From: an uncultured Prevotellaceae bacterium
GTDB lineage: Bacteria; Bacteroidota; Bacteroidia; Bacteroidales; Bacteroidaceae
Direction: 5' to 3'
Assembly: GCA_945827465.1 (NCBI GenBank)
Contig: CALZOH010000014.1
Location: 1-24,556 of the forward strand
Length of the DNA: 24,556 bases
The notes beneath the pieces are model-generated. The model had not been told where the DNA came from, made no database searches, and was given only the letters and a program-made list of their open reading frames with translations. Below, piece after piece: positions 1-8,815 of the stretch. The position numbers and the translations under genes are program-made. How positions within the stretch are numbered: position 1 is the first letter of the stretch; each line of letters opens with the position of its first letter.

Positions 1-175
1 GCCGTTATGATTAAACAGAGAGGGGCTTACCCACAATCAAAATCAATAAGAACAATGCATTAAAGCCATTTGCCGGACACCAATCATTTTTAGTTAAAGT
101 ACGACTTTCCTGTTGACCACGATGGACGTTCGTACCTCGCTCTAATGGTCATGTCGCTTAAAGTATAATGGATGA
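1..175. other. Left-edge non-coding stretch
   Basis: No convincing coding frame, RNA gene or hairpin terminator was recognised here. It lies downstream of the minus-strand AraC-type gene, so it probably contains that gene's transcript end. The neighbour to the left is outside the window. Confidence 0.5.
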
Positions 176-1051
176 TTATAAAGTATGGCGGAACTTGGTT
201 GGTGTTACTCCCACTTCTTTCTTAAAATACTTGCCGAATGAAGAAACGTTGGGGAATCCCAACTTGTCTGCTATTTGGCTGACGGTCATGCGCGATTCAA
301 CCAAAAGCTTTTTCGCCTCTCCAATGATGGCAAGACTAATGAGTTTGCTGGCCGATTTGTGCGTTACCATCCGTGTGATGTTACTAAGATATTTGGTGGT
401 GATGCACAGCTTGTCGGCATAAAACTCCAAACAACGATGTTCGTTGAAATTGACGTTGACCAAATGGAGAAATTGTGATACGAGTTCTTCAGCCCGTTTC
501 TCGACAACGGGAGCAGCATCTACGATGCGTGAGATATGGCTGTTGGTCCACAGCGCCATTGCGGTTAATAGGTTAATGAGAATACCTTCCTTGAACAGCT
601 CATTGTCGGACTTAATGATGTGGACCACTTGTTGGCAGGTCGTGGTGAAGAAATCTTCTTCTCCGGCAGGGAGGGAAATGGTCGAATACTGCGATAAGAA
701 TCGGAACAAATCGCTGAGGGGGAGAGTTCTTCTGAAGAATTTGTTACGGGCATATTCAATGGAGTAAATGATCACGTCCATATCAAAGTCCGGACTCGTT
801 TCGGTCAGCCGGGTGGTTGGTCCCGGCAGAAAAAGCAGCAAATCACCCGGCCGCAGTTGGAAGGTTTTCTCTTCTTTCCTCATCTCGGCATAGCCTTGGG
901 AACAAAGTCCGATGGCTACATGATGGGGGATGTCGGGACCCGATTCGTTAGGGGAATCGTGTTTGCAGCCGCGGGCAACGACAATATCCAAGTCACCATA
1001 AATGTGGACCTCTTTAAAATATCGTGACAACTGTTCTTCTTGATAACTCAT
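176..1051 (-). CDS. AraC/XylS-family transcriptional regulator
   Basis: A 291-residue cytoplasmic DNA-binding regulator. The N-terminal part (about residues 20-110) is cupin-like, with the GDLLLFLPG pattern typical of AraC sensor domains. The last ~80 residues form the AraC double helix-turn-helix, including the second-helix signature around IADKLGFPNVSSFGKYFKK and the terminal GVTPTKFR. I start it at the ATG at 1051. A TTG 14 codons upstream (1093) is in frame and cannot be excluded. It is divergent from the carboxynorspermidine dehydrogenase-like gene, with about 330 bp between start codons, so it could control that gene or itself, but this is only positional inference. The ligand is not predictable. 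A CAAAGTTA (minus-strand TAACTTTG) at 1122-1129 is a likely -7 element for it. Confidence 0.9.
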   Translation of the reverse strand: MSYQEEQLSRYFKEVHIYGDLDIVVARGCKHDSPNESGPDIPHHVAIGLCSQGYAEMRKEEKTFQLRPGDLLLFLPGPTTRLTETSPDFDMDVIIYSIEYARNKFFRRTLPLSDLFRFLSQYSTISLPAGEEDFFTTTCQQVVHIIKSDNELFKEGILINLLTAMALWTNSHISRIVDAAPVVEKRAEELVSQFLHLVNVNFNEHRCLEFYADKLCITTKYLSNITRMVTHKSASKLISLAIIGEAKKLLVESRMTVSQIADKLGFPNVSSFGKYFKKEVGVTPTKFRHTL

Positions 1052-1121
1052 AATCTGAATGAAGGTTTGAGAGATAATTTTGCGAGTACGCAACAGATGG
1101 GTACTCTTCTCGGTTTCGACG

Positions 1122-1129
1122 CAAAGTTA
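1122..1129 (-). promoter_or_regulatory. Putative -7 element of the AraC-type gene
   Basis: Read on the minus strand this is TAACTTTG, an exact match to the Bacteroidota TAnnTTTG -7 element. It lies about 70 bases before the chosen ATG. No clear -33 TTTG was found at the expected distance. Confidence 0.5.
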
Positions 1130-1324
1130 AACATTTTCAGAATAAGAGAGAATAAAGTACAGGCCAGTTTTTGGTTCGTGGGGACGAAGGAACTGCGGGC
1201 AGAAGTCAACGCAGATACGGGATGATGGCGGAGGTGCGTGCCTGATGGCTTTTGCACTGGAGGTGCTTATGCGCGGTGATGTAAGAAATAGGAAGGTGAG
1301 CGCTCAATTATCAACGCTTTTTTG

Positions 1325-1332
1325 TACTTTTG
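1325..1332 (+). promoter_or_regulatory. Putative -7 element for the carboxynorspermidine dehydrogenase-like gene
   Basis: TACTTTTG matches TAnnTTTG and lies 46 bases before the ATG at 1379. The intergenic region from 1094 to 1378 shows no other recognisable feature apart from the divergent minus-strand -7 element. No good -33 TTTG is present. Confidence 0.5.
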
Positions 1333-1378
1333 TGAACTCTTGAATAAGCATATTAACAATCAAAATAATCATCATCAA

Positions 1379-2569
1379 ATGGGAAAAGTATTAATCATCG
1401 GCGCAGGTGGTGTAGCAACCGTTGCAGCCGTAAAAATGGCGAAGAACAGGGATGTGTTTTCGGAAATAATGATTGCCAGTCGAACCAAGTCCAAGTGTGA
1501 TGCCATAGCCGAGCGAATTGGCGGTAATGTGAAGACAGCTCACGTTGATGCCGACAGTGTGGACGAGTTGGTGATTCTCTTTGAAATGTATCGTCCGGAG
1601 CTGGTCGTTAATCTCGCTCTTCCATATCAGGACCTCACCATTATGGAAGCCTGCTTGAGATGTGGAGTCAACTATCTGGATACGGCCAATTATGAACCGA
1701 AGGATGAAGCCCACTTTGAGTATAGTTGGCAATGGGCCTACAAGAAGCGTTTTGAGGCTGCCGGTCTCACTGCCATATTGGGATGTGGATTTGATCCGGG
1801 CGTGAGCGGCATCTATACAGCCTATGCAGCCAAACATATCTTCGACGAAATACATTACCTGGATATCGTAGACTGTAATGCGGGTAATCATCATAAGGCT
1901 TTTGCCACCAACTTCAATCCCGAAATCAACATTCGTGAGATTACGCAAAAGGGACGTTTCTATGAGGACGGCGAGTGGAAGCAAACCGGTGCGCTCGAGG
2001 TGCACAAGCCCCTGACCTATCCCAACATCGGTCCGCGTGAGAGTTACTTGATGTATCATGAAGAGCTCGAAAGTCTGGTAAAGAATTATCCCACCATCAA
2101 GCGTGCCCGCTTCTGGATGACATTCGGACAGGAATATCTGACCCACTTGCGCGTGATTCAGAATATCGGAATGGCGAGCATCGAGCCCATCCTCTACGAA
2201 GGCAAGGAGATTGTTCCCCTGCAATTCCTCAAGGCTGTGCTGCCCAATCCGCAGGATCTCGGCGCCAACTATGAGGGCGAAACCAGCATCGGTTGCCGCA
2301 TCAGAGGTGTGAAGAACGGTGAAGAGCACACCTATTATATCTATAACAACTGCAGTCATCAAGCCGCCTACGAAGAGACCGGTATGCAAGGAGTGAGCTA
2401 TACCACGGGCGTTCCGGCCATGATCGGTGCCCGCATGTTTATGTTAGGCCTCTGGAAGCGTCCGGGCGTTTGGAATGTAGAAGAATTCGATCCCGATCCG
2501 TTCATGGAAGAACTCAACAAGCAGGGACTGCCTTGGCATGAAGTACATGACGGCGACTTGGAATTATAA
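1379..2569 (+). CDS. Carboxynorspermidine/carboxyspermidine dehydrogenase (saccharopine dehydrogenase family)
   Basis: A 396-residue cytoplasmic NADPH-dependent enzyme of the saccharopine dehydrogenase family. In Bacteroidota such proteins condense a polyamine with L-aspartate semialdehyde to make carboxy(nor)spermidine, which a decarboxylase then converts to (nor)spermidine. The N-terminal Rossmann motif VLIIGAGGVA is at residues 4-13, and the family signature LGCGFDPG is at about 134-141. The length fits the family. The frame is open upstream to 1322 (TTG), but the ATG at 1379 directly precedes the nucleotide-binding motif and is the better start. The decarboxylase partner is not in this window. 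recA begins 37 bases downstream without a visible terminator, so the two may be cotranscribed. The exact polyamine substrate cannot be read from the sequence. Confidence 0.88.
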   Translation: MGKVLIIGAGGVATVAAVKMAKNRDVFSEIMIASRTKSKCDAIAERIGGNVKTAHVDADSVDELVILFEMYRPELVVNLALPYQDLTIMEACLRCGVNYLDTANYEPKDEAHFEYSWQWAYKKRFEAAGLTAILGCGFDPGVSGIYTAYAAKHIFDEIHYLDIVDCNAGNHHKAFATNFNPEINIREITQKGRFYEDGEWKQTGALEVHKPLTYPNIGPRESYLMYHEELESLVKNYPTIKRARFWMTFGQEYLTHLRVIQNIGMASIEPILYEGKEIVPLQFLKAVLPNPQDLGANYEGETSIGCRIRGVKNGEEHTYYIYNNCSHQAAYEETGMQGVSYTTGVPAMIGARMFMLGLWKRPGVWNVEEFDPDPFMEELNKQGLPWHEVHDGDLEL

Positions 2570-2606
2570 TCTATAGTAATTAAGCATAAAGACAAGAATC
2601 ATCAAT

Positions 2607-3677
2607 ATGGCAAAGAAAGAAGTATTGGCCGGCGAAGAGCAGAAGGAGAAGCTGAAAGCGCTTCAGATGGCCATGGAAAAAATAGAGAAGAGTTTCGGTA
2701 AGGGCTCCATCATGAAATTGGGTGACGAGCAAGTGGAGAAGGTCGAAGTAATCCCTTCGGGTAGCATCTCGCTTGATCTGGCCTTGGGCGTAGGAGGTTA
2801 TCCTCGCGGACGCATTATCGAAATCTACGGTCCCGAAAGTTCGGGTAAGACAACCTTGGCGATTCATGCCATTGCCGAAGCGCAGAAGGCAGGAGGTATA
2901 GCCGCCTTCATCGATGCCGAACATGCGTTTGATCGCTTTTATGCGGCTAAGTTGGGCGTTCAGGTCAATGATCTGATCATTTCCCAACCCGACAACGGAG
3001 AGCAGGCGCTCGAAATTGCCGACCAACTCATCCGTTCTTCGGCTGTCGACATTGTCGTAGTCGACTCCGTCGCAGCTCTGACGCCGAAGAAGGAGATTGA
3101 AGGCGATATGGGCGACAACGTCGTAGGCTTGCAGGCCCGCCTGATGAGTCAAGCGTTGCGCAAACTGACTTCCACCATCAGCAAAACCAATACCACCTGT
3201 ATTTTTATTAACCAACTTCGTGAGAAGATTGGCATCATGTTCGGTAATCCCGAAACAACCACCGGCGGAAACGCTCTGAAGTTCTACGCCAGCGTTCGCC
3301 TGGACATCCGTCGTGTCACGGCTTTGAAGAATGGTGAAGACGTGGTGGGCAATAAGGTTCGCGTGAAGGTGGTGAAGAACAAAGTGGCTCCTCCTTTCAA
3401 AAAGGCTGAGTTCGAGATTACCTTCGGCGAGGGCATCAGCCGTGTGGGCGAGGTGCTGGACATGGCTACCGAGCTCGACATCCTCAAGAAGAGCGGCTCG
3501 TGGTGGAGTTACGAAGGCAATAAGGTGGCTCAGGGTCGCGACGCCGTGAAGGCCGTTCTGCAAGACAATCCCGAGCTTTGCGCCGAACTGGAGCAAAAGA
3601 TTTATGCCGCATTGAAGACCGACGACTCCGTGCTGAACAGTGAGTCGGGCGATGCCGAAGAATTTGAAGAGCCTTAG
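2607..3677 (+). CDS. recA: Recombinase RecA
   Basis: A 356-residue RecA, normal length. It forms ATP-dependent filaments on single-stranded DNA, catalyses strand exchange and, where LexA exists, stimulates its self-cleavage. The Walker A motif GPESSGKTT is at residues 75-83. The conserved loop around NQLREKIGIMFGNPETTTGG (about residues 200-220) and the acidic C-terminal tail are present. The ATG at 2607 gives the usual MAKKE-type N-terminus. No LexA-type SOS box was recognised upstream. Only 39 bases, without a terminator, separate it from the GH106 gene downstream, an unexpected neighbour for recA. Confidence 0.98.
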   Translation: MAKKEVLAGEEQKEKLKALQMAMEKIEKSFGKGSIMKLGDEQVEKVEVIPSGSISLDLALGVGGYPRGRIIEIYGPESSGKTTLAIHAIAEAQKAGGIAAFIDAEHAFDRFYAAKLGVQVNDLIISQPDNGEQALEIADQLIRSSAVDIVVVDSVAALTPKKEIEGDMGDNVVGLQARLMSQALRKLTSTISKTNTTCIFINQLREKIGIMFGNPETTTGGNALKFYASVRLDIRRVTALKNGEDVVGNKVRVKVVKNKVAPPFKKAEFEITFGEGISRVGEVLDMATELDILKKSGSWWSYEGNKVAQGRDAVKAVLQDNPELCAELEQKIYAALKTDDSVLNSESGDAEEFEEP

Positions 3678-3716
3678 TGGCCGGTTATTTTGAGTAAACA
3701 ATCATTATCCTGACTT

Positions 3717-6700
3717 ATGAAACAGTTATTGATAGGGGCGCTCGTCGTCTCTATGATGGTGGGCGGTCTTCAACTGAAGGCGCAAGGCTCCATCAACCCC
3801 TTGGAAGAGAATTTCCGTTACACCCCCGACAAGCAGCCCTTGGCCGTGTACTGGTATTGGATGGACGGCAATATCTCTCGTGAGGGCGTAGTGAAAGATT
3901 TGCAGGCCATGAAGAAGGCCGGCATCAATCGCGTACAGATTGGTATGATCGGTGACGGGCAGGGAGCTCCTGCCGGTCCGGTGAGGATGTTCACCGATGA
4001 GTGGTGGGAGATTCTCCACACGATGTTTCGCACGGCAGGAGAGTTAGACATTGAGGTCGGCCTTTTCAACTGTCCCGGTTGGAGCCAGTCGGGCGGTCCG
4101 TGGGTGAAGCCCTCGCAGTCGATGCGCTATCTGGCTTGTGTCAAGGACACCTTGGTCGGGCCATTGGACTTGAAGCGTCGTTTGCCCGATGTAGGCAAGG
4201 ATGCCCAAGATGTGAAGGTTCTGGCCTACCCTTTGAAGGCGCCCGCTGCCGACTTCCGCGTGCTGGAAGATCTCACCAAGGCAACCTCCATTCACCTCCG
4301 CAGCGAGCAGGCGGTCAAGGTGCGTAGCTTGGTGATTCGTCCTGTTCAGAAAACCTTCAATACCGAAGCCGAATTGTTCGTGAACGAGAACGGAACTTAC
4401 CGAAGCATTGAGAAGTTCCGCATGGACCGCAGCAACCGGGAAATCAATGTCGGATATGATGCGTTTGCTCCCATCGTCATCACATTGCCCGAAACGGAGG
4501 GCCGCGAGTATCGGCTCGACGTGAAAGAAGCCGGCCTGATTCAGAGCATCACGCTCTCGGATGTCCCGACGGTGGAGCGATACCCCGAGAAAACGTTTGC
4601 CAAGATGTGGCAAACGCCTCATCCGATGTGGGACGCTTACCTTTGGCGCGAGCAGCCCGGCGGCGATGCCGATGCTTGCGTGCAGGCCTCGCAGGTGGTC
4701 GACCTGACCGACCGTATGGCTTCGGACGGTACGCTCACCTGGAGCGTGCCCGAAGGGAAGTGGGTGGTGATGCGCACGGCCATGATGCCCACCGGTTCGA
4801 TGGACGGTCCGGCACCCATCGAGGGGCGCGGACTTGAAACCGACAAGATGAGCAAGGAACATATCAATGCCCACTTCGACAATTACATCGGACTTATCCT
4901 GAAACGCATTCCGGCGCAAGACCGCAAGACCTTCCGCATTGTGGTGGAAGATAGTTACGAAACCGGCGGTCAGAACTGGACCGACCATATGATTGAGGAT
5001 TTCAAGCGTGCCTACGGTTACGACCCCGTGCCCTTTATGCCCGTTTACAGCGGGGTTGTGGTGGGCAGCCGCGAGCAGTCGGACCGTTTCCTTTGGGATG
5101 TGCGCCGCCTCATTGCCGATGAGATTTCGTATAACTATGTCGGCGGTTTGCGCGAAGCCAGTCATCGTCATGGACTCACCACGTGGTTGGAGAACTACGG
5201 CCATTGGGGCTTCCCCGGCGAGTTCCTGCAATATGGTTCTCAGTCTGACGAAATCGCCGGCGAGTTCTGGAGCTTTGGCGAATTGGGTAATATCGAGAAC
5301 CGTAGCGCTTCTTCGTGCGGACATATCTATGGCAAGCAGAAGGTGTGGGCCGAGTCGTTCACGTGCGGCGGTCCCGACTTCACGCAATATCCCGGCCAGA
5401 TGAAGCAGCGCGGCGACCGCTTCTTTACCGAAGGCATCAACGCCACGTTGCTGCATCTCTACATTCAGCAGCCCGACGACCGCGTGCCCGGTATCAATGC
5501 CAATTTTGGAAATGAGTTCAACCGCCATAACACGTGGTTTAGTCAGATGGACGTATTCGCCCAGTACCTAAAGCGGTGCAACTACATGTTGCAGCAAGGG
5601 CGTTACGTGGCCGATGTGGCTTACTTCTTGGGCGAGGATGCCCCGAAAATGACGGGCGTGCGCAATCCGGAGCTGCCGCAAGGCTATTCGTTCGACTATG
5701 TGAATGCCGAAGTGCTGATGGATGCCCATGTCGACAAGGGAAAGCTTACCTTGAAGAGCGGCATGCAATACAGCGTGTTGGTGTTGCCTAAAATCCGGAC
5801 CATGCGACCGGCTCTGCTGCGCAAGTTGAAGCAACTCGTGGCCGACGGACTGGTGCTGCAAGGACCGGCGCCGAGCAAGTCGCCCAGTTTGCAGGATTAT
5901 CCTCAGTGCGACGCCGAGGTTCAGGCCTTGGCCGAGGAAATGTGGCAGACTGCCGACCAGCCTTTCGCCTCGTGCGTGGGGTATGGGAAGGGTAGAATCT
6001 ATCCGCAGGCTTCGATTGAACAAATCATGAACGACCTGGGCATTGTGCCCGACTTCACGACTGACGACGTAGCCCTCCCGGTGATGTTCATCCATCAGAC
6101 GTTCGACGATGGCGACTATTATTTTGTGTCGAACCAGAGCGACCAGACCATTTCGTTCGACGCCGTCTTCCGCGCGCAGGGCAAGAAGCCCGAACTCTGG
6201 AACCCATTGACGGCCGAGCTGCGCTGGCTGCCCGAGTATGCCGCGCTGACCAAGGCCACCAAGATTCCTTTGGTCTTGCAGCCCTACGAGAGCTCGTTCA
6301 TCGTGTTCCGCTCAGCGGCCGATGCCGCCCCGGTTGAGGGCCGCAACTATCCCGAGCGCCAAATCGTGAGTCGCATCGAGACTCCATGGACGGTCACCTT
6401 CCAGTCGGGGCGCGGCGGACCTGCCGAGCCCGTCAGCTTTGAGCAATTGACCGACTGGATTCAGCATGCCGACAACCGCATCAAGTATTTCTCGGGCACG
6501 GCCACCTATACCAACACCTTCAAAGTGTCTAAGCTGCCCACCGCACCGGTCTATATCGACTTGGGCAAGGTCATGGTGATGGCCAAGGTGAAGATTAACG
6601 GCAGCTATGTGGGCGGTGTGTGGACGGCGCCTTATCGCCTGAACATTTCTTCGGCCCTGCGCAAGGGGAAGAATACCGTTGAGGTCGAGGTGGTGAATTG

Positions 6701-6857
6701 CTGGCGTAACCGTTTGATTGGCGAGAAGCTCCTTCCCGAAGCCGACCGCTTCACGTTCCAGACGGCCACTTACCTGAACAAGGATTCCGAGCTCCAGCCC
6801 TCGGGCCTGCTCGGACCGGTGGTGGTCGAGGCTTACGATTACTTGCTTCAGAAGTAG
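3717..6857 (+). CDS. GH106-type alpha-L-rhamnosidase, exported
   Basis: A 1046-residue secreted or periplasmic glycoside hydrolase of family 106, whose known members release alpha-L-rhamnose from pectic glycans such as rhamnogalacturonan. A signal peptide (MKQLLIGALVVSMMVGGLQL) ends near residue 23. The N-terminal family pattern YWYWMDGNISREGVVKDLQ lies at about 45-63. The GH106 pattern VVEDSYETGGQNWT starts at residue 409 (E411 and E415 inside it), and WAESFT places another conserved Glu at 546. The last ~140 residues form a beta-sandwich, sugar-binding-like domain. The length is normal and the reading frame is intact. The GH127 gene starts 23 bases after the stop, so the two are probably cotranscribed. 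There is no susC/susD pair or hybrid two-component regulator nearby. Confidence 0.88.
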   Translation: MKQLLIGALVVSMMVGGLQLKAQGSINPLEENFRYTPDKQPLAVYWYWMDGNISREGVVKDLQAMKKAGINRVQIGMIGDGQGAPAGPVRMFTDEWWEILHTMFRTAGELDIEVGLFNCPGWSQSGGPWVKPSQSMRYLACVKDTLVGPLDLKRRLPDVGKDAQDVKVLAYPLKAPAADFRVLEDLTKATSIHLRSEQAVKVRSLVIRPVQKTFNTEAELFVNENGTYRSIEKFRMDRSNREINVGYDAFAPIVITLPETEGREYRLDVKEAGLIQSITLSDVPTVERYPEKTFAKMWQTPHPMWDAYLWREQPGGDADACVQASQVVDLTDRMASDGTLTWSVPEGKWVVMRTAMMPTGSMDGPAPIEGRGLETDKMSKEHINAHFDNYIGLILKRIPAQDRKTFRIVVEDSYETGGQNWTDHMIEDFKRAYGYDPVPFMPVYSGVVVGSREQSDRFLWDVRRLIADEISYNYVGGLREASHRHGLTTWLENYGHWGFPGEFLQYGSQSDEIAGEFWSFGELGNIENRSASSCGHIYGKQKVWAESFTCGGPDFTQYPGQMKQRGDRFFTEGINATLLHLYIQQPDDRVPGINANFGNEFNRHNTWFSQMDVFAQYLKRCNYMLQQGRYVADVAYFLGEDAPKMTGVRNPELPQGYSFDYVNAEVLMDAHVDKGKLTLKSGMQYSVLVLPKIRTMRPALLRKLKQLVADGLVLQGPAPSKSPSLQDYPQCDAEVQALAEEMWQTADQPFASCVGYGKGRIYPQASIEQIMNDLGIVPDFTTDDVALPVMFIHQTFDDGDYYFVSNQSDQTISFDAVFRAQGKKPELWNPLTAELRWLPEYAALTKATKIPLVLQPYESSFIVFRSAADAAPVEGRNYPERQIVSRIETPWTVTFQSGRGGPAEPVSFEQLTDWIQHADNRIKYFSGTATYTNTFKVSKLPTAPVYIDLGKVMVMAKVKINGSYVGGVWTAPYRLNISSALRKGKNTVEVEVVNCWRNRLIGEKLLPEADRFTFQTATYLNKDSELQPSGLLGPVVVEAYDYLLQK

Positions 6858-6880
6858 CCTAATCTTTTATCCCTACGAAA

Positions 6881-8623
6881 ATGATATCTTTCAGAAAGAC
6901 GATTCTTACGGCAGCAGCGCTCACGGCATTGCTGCTACCTTTTAATGCCTTCGGCCGGGTGGTCAAGGTTCAGCCGGTTGCGTTCGACGAAGTGCGCATG
7001 GGCGGAGAGCTTCGCGAACGGGTGGAGCGCAACTTCCGGCGGTTGGAGGAAGAGAAGTACCAGCCCGACCACGTGTTCCTGACCGAGGCGCAGTCGAACG
7101 ACTGGCCCGGCGATACCGAGGGGCGCACCATTCTGGCCTTAGTGCTCGATGCGCAGGCCGGCCGGTTGCAGCCGCGTTATCTCGACGAAATCATGCGAAG
7201 GATTCCAGCCCACCTGAACGAAAAAGGTTACATGGGAACCATCCATTCGGGACTGGCCCATGAGCAGCAGCTCTCGGGCAACGGCTGGATGTTGCGTGCC
7301 TTGTGTGAATATTATCAGTGGAAGGGCGGCGACGAGGTGCTGCGATTGATTCGCTCGACGGTGGACAGTCTCTTCCTGGACGCGGCGCCCCTTTTCGCTA
7401 CCTACCCGATAGCCCCCGACGAGCGCAAGCAGGGTATCGGAGCCGAATCGGGAAGCATTGCGGCCACCTCGGGTCGTTGGATGCTGTCGACCGACATCGG
7501 TTGCGTGTTCATCGGCATGGAGGGGCTGATTCACGCCTATGCCGTGTTGAAGGACGCCCGTTTGCGCAAACCCATCGAGGCCCTTCTTGACAAGTTTCTG
7601 GCGCTTGATCTGACCGGCATCCGCGCCCAGACCCATGCCACGCTCACTGCCTGCCGCGGACTGATACGTTATGCCGATGCCACGGGCTATTGGCGTTGCG
7701 TCGACGAGGCTGCCCGACGTTTCAAAATCTATCAGGAGAACGGCATGACCGAAAACTTTGAGAACTATAACTGGTTTGACCGCTTCGATACGTGGACCGA
7801 GCCCTGCGCCATTGTCGACTCTTACATGCTGGCCGTTCAGTTGTGGCAGCATACGCTCGACCCGTCTTATCTGGACGTGGCCGAGGAGATTTATTACAAT
7901 GCCCTTTGCCATACGCAACGTTTCAACGGCGGGTTCGGCTGCGACAACTGTCCGGGCTTGGCTACTGCGACGTCGCACTTGGGCGTTCATGCCCCCGAGG
8001 CACACTGGTGTTGCACGATGCGCGGCGGCGAGGGTTTGTCGAGCGCGGTTCGTTACAGCCTGTTCAAGGACAGCAAGGGCGTTTACCTGCCTTTCTACCA
8101 CGAGGCGGCTTACGACGTGCGCCTCTCGTCGGGCCGTAACCTTGCATTTCAAGTATCCACGTCGTATCCCTTCAATCAGCAGGTGCAGTTGAACATCCTT
8201 CAGGCTCCCTCGAGCGCTACGTCCATCCGCCTGGCCCTTCGGCCTTGGATGGAGAACGTCAAGCTGACGCTCGACGGCCGCGAGCTGCCCCTGCCCGAGG
8301 CGAAATGGGGCTTCCTGGAGTTGAGGCGCCGCTGGGTGCCCGGTCAGGTGCTCGAACTGAGCTATACGCTGCGGGCGGAGTTCCGTTCCGTGCTCAATCG
8401 GGCCAATGCCGAAGGGACGAAGCGTCGCGCCTTCTACGGTCCCTTGCTCTTAGGCTGTGAGGGCGAGGCTTCGGAGGCCCTGCCCGAGCATCCGCGCCTT
8501 GAGCCGACCGGCCCCGGCGAGTGGGGCGTGACGGGCACCGGGCTGAGGCTGACGCCTGTTTACCACCTGATGGACTCGAAGGTGTGGACGGGAACGGGCT
8601 ACAAGAAGCGCATCCTTTTCTGA
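6881..8623 (+). CDS. GH127/DUF1680 glycoside hydrolase (beta-L-arabinofuranosidase-like), exported
   Basis: A 580-residue exported glycoside hydrolase of the GH127-like (DUF1680) group. Known members cleave beta-L-arabinofuranosides, and some act on aceric acid in rhamnogalacturonan-II. A signal peptide (MISFRKTILTAAALTALLLP) ends near residue 25. In the family a Glu and three Cys bind zinc and one Cys is the nucleophile. The matching residues here are E307 and C309 in WTEPC, and C377-C378 in HWCCTMRGG. Extra cysteines in GGFGCDNCPG are also visible. It follows the GH106 gene at 23 bases and ends before a strong hairpin terminator at 8656, so the pair forms one transcription unit. The sugar specificity cannot be settled from sequence alone. 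Confidence 0.86.
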   Translation: MISFRKTILTAAALTALLLPFNAFGRVVKVQPVAFDEVRMGGELRERVERNFRRLEEEKYQPDHVFLTEAQSNDWPGDTEGRTILALVLDAQAGRLQPRYLDEIMRRIPAHLNEKGYMGTIHSGLAHEQQLSGNGWMLRALCEYYQWKGGDEVLRLIRSTVDSLFLDAAPLFATYPIAPDERKQGIGAESGSIAATSGRWMLSTDIGCVFIGMEGLIHAYAVLKDARLRKPIEALLDKFLALDLTGIRAQTHATLTACRGLIRYADATGYWRCVDEAARRFKIYQENGMTENFENYNWFDRFDTWTEPCAIVDSYMLAVQLWQHTLDPSYLDVAEEIYYNALCHTQRFNGGFGCDNCPGLATATSHLGVHAPEAHWCCTMRGGEGLSSAVRYSLFKDSKGVYLPFYHEAAYDVRLSSGRNLAFQVSTSYPFNQQVQLNILQAPSSATSIRLALRPWMENVKLTLDGRELPLPEAKWGFLELRRRWVPGQVLELSYTLRAEFRSVLNRANAEGTKRRAFYGPLLLGCEGEASEALPEHPRLEPTGPGEWGVTGTGLRLTPVYHLMDSKVWTGTGYKKRILF

Positions 8624-8655
8624 CGCGGGGGCGAGGCTTCCCGCCGCTAAACCTT

Positions 8656-8703
8656 AAAATCCTTCACCCTACTTTTCAAAAAAAGTGGCGTGAAGGATTT
8701 TCT
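8656..8703 (+). terminator. Intrinsic terminator after the GH106-GH127 pair
   Basis: A perfect 12-bp stem, AAAATCCTTCAC (8656-8667) with GTGAAGGATTTT (8690-8701), ends in a T run. The loop contains a second short inner pairing (ACTTTT with AAAAGT). It separates the glycosidase pair from typA. Confidence 0.85.
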
Positions 8704-8779
8704 GTGACAGATTCGTTGCGCGGCCGTGATTTCGCCGAGGCCGTAGCGGGTGATGCTTCTAAGGTCTTGGTTTTTTTGC

Positions 8780-8787
8780 TAACTTTG
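8780..8787 (+). promoter_or_regulatory. Putative -7 element of typA
   Basis: TAACTTTG matches the Bacteroidota -7 element exactly and lies 28 bases before the typA ATG. A T-rich tract lies directly upstream, with no clear -33 TTTG at the usual distance. Confidence 0.6.
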
Positions 8788-8815
8788 CTCCCGATTTTTT
8801 AAGAAAGATACCTAT

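Noticed and set aside
1052..1093. TTG start extending the AraC-type regulator by 14 residues
   Set aside because: The added residues are not part of the usual domain and the ATG at 1051 gives a normal length, although the -7 element at 1122 would fit either start.
1322..1378. TTG start extending the carboxynorspermidine dehydrogenase-like protein by 19 residues
   Set aside because: It would overlap the -7 promoter element and adds an Asn/His-rich stretch before the Rossmann motif, whereas the ATG at 1379 is exactly at the motif.
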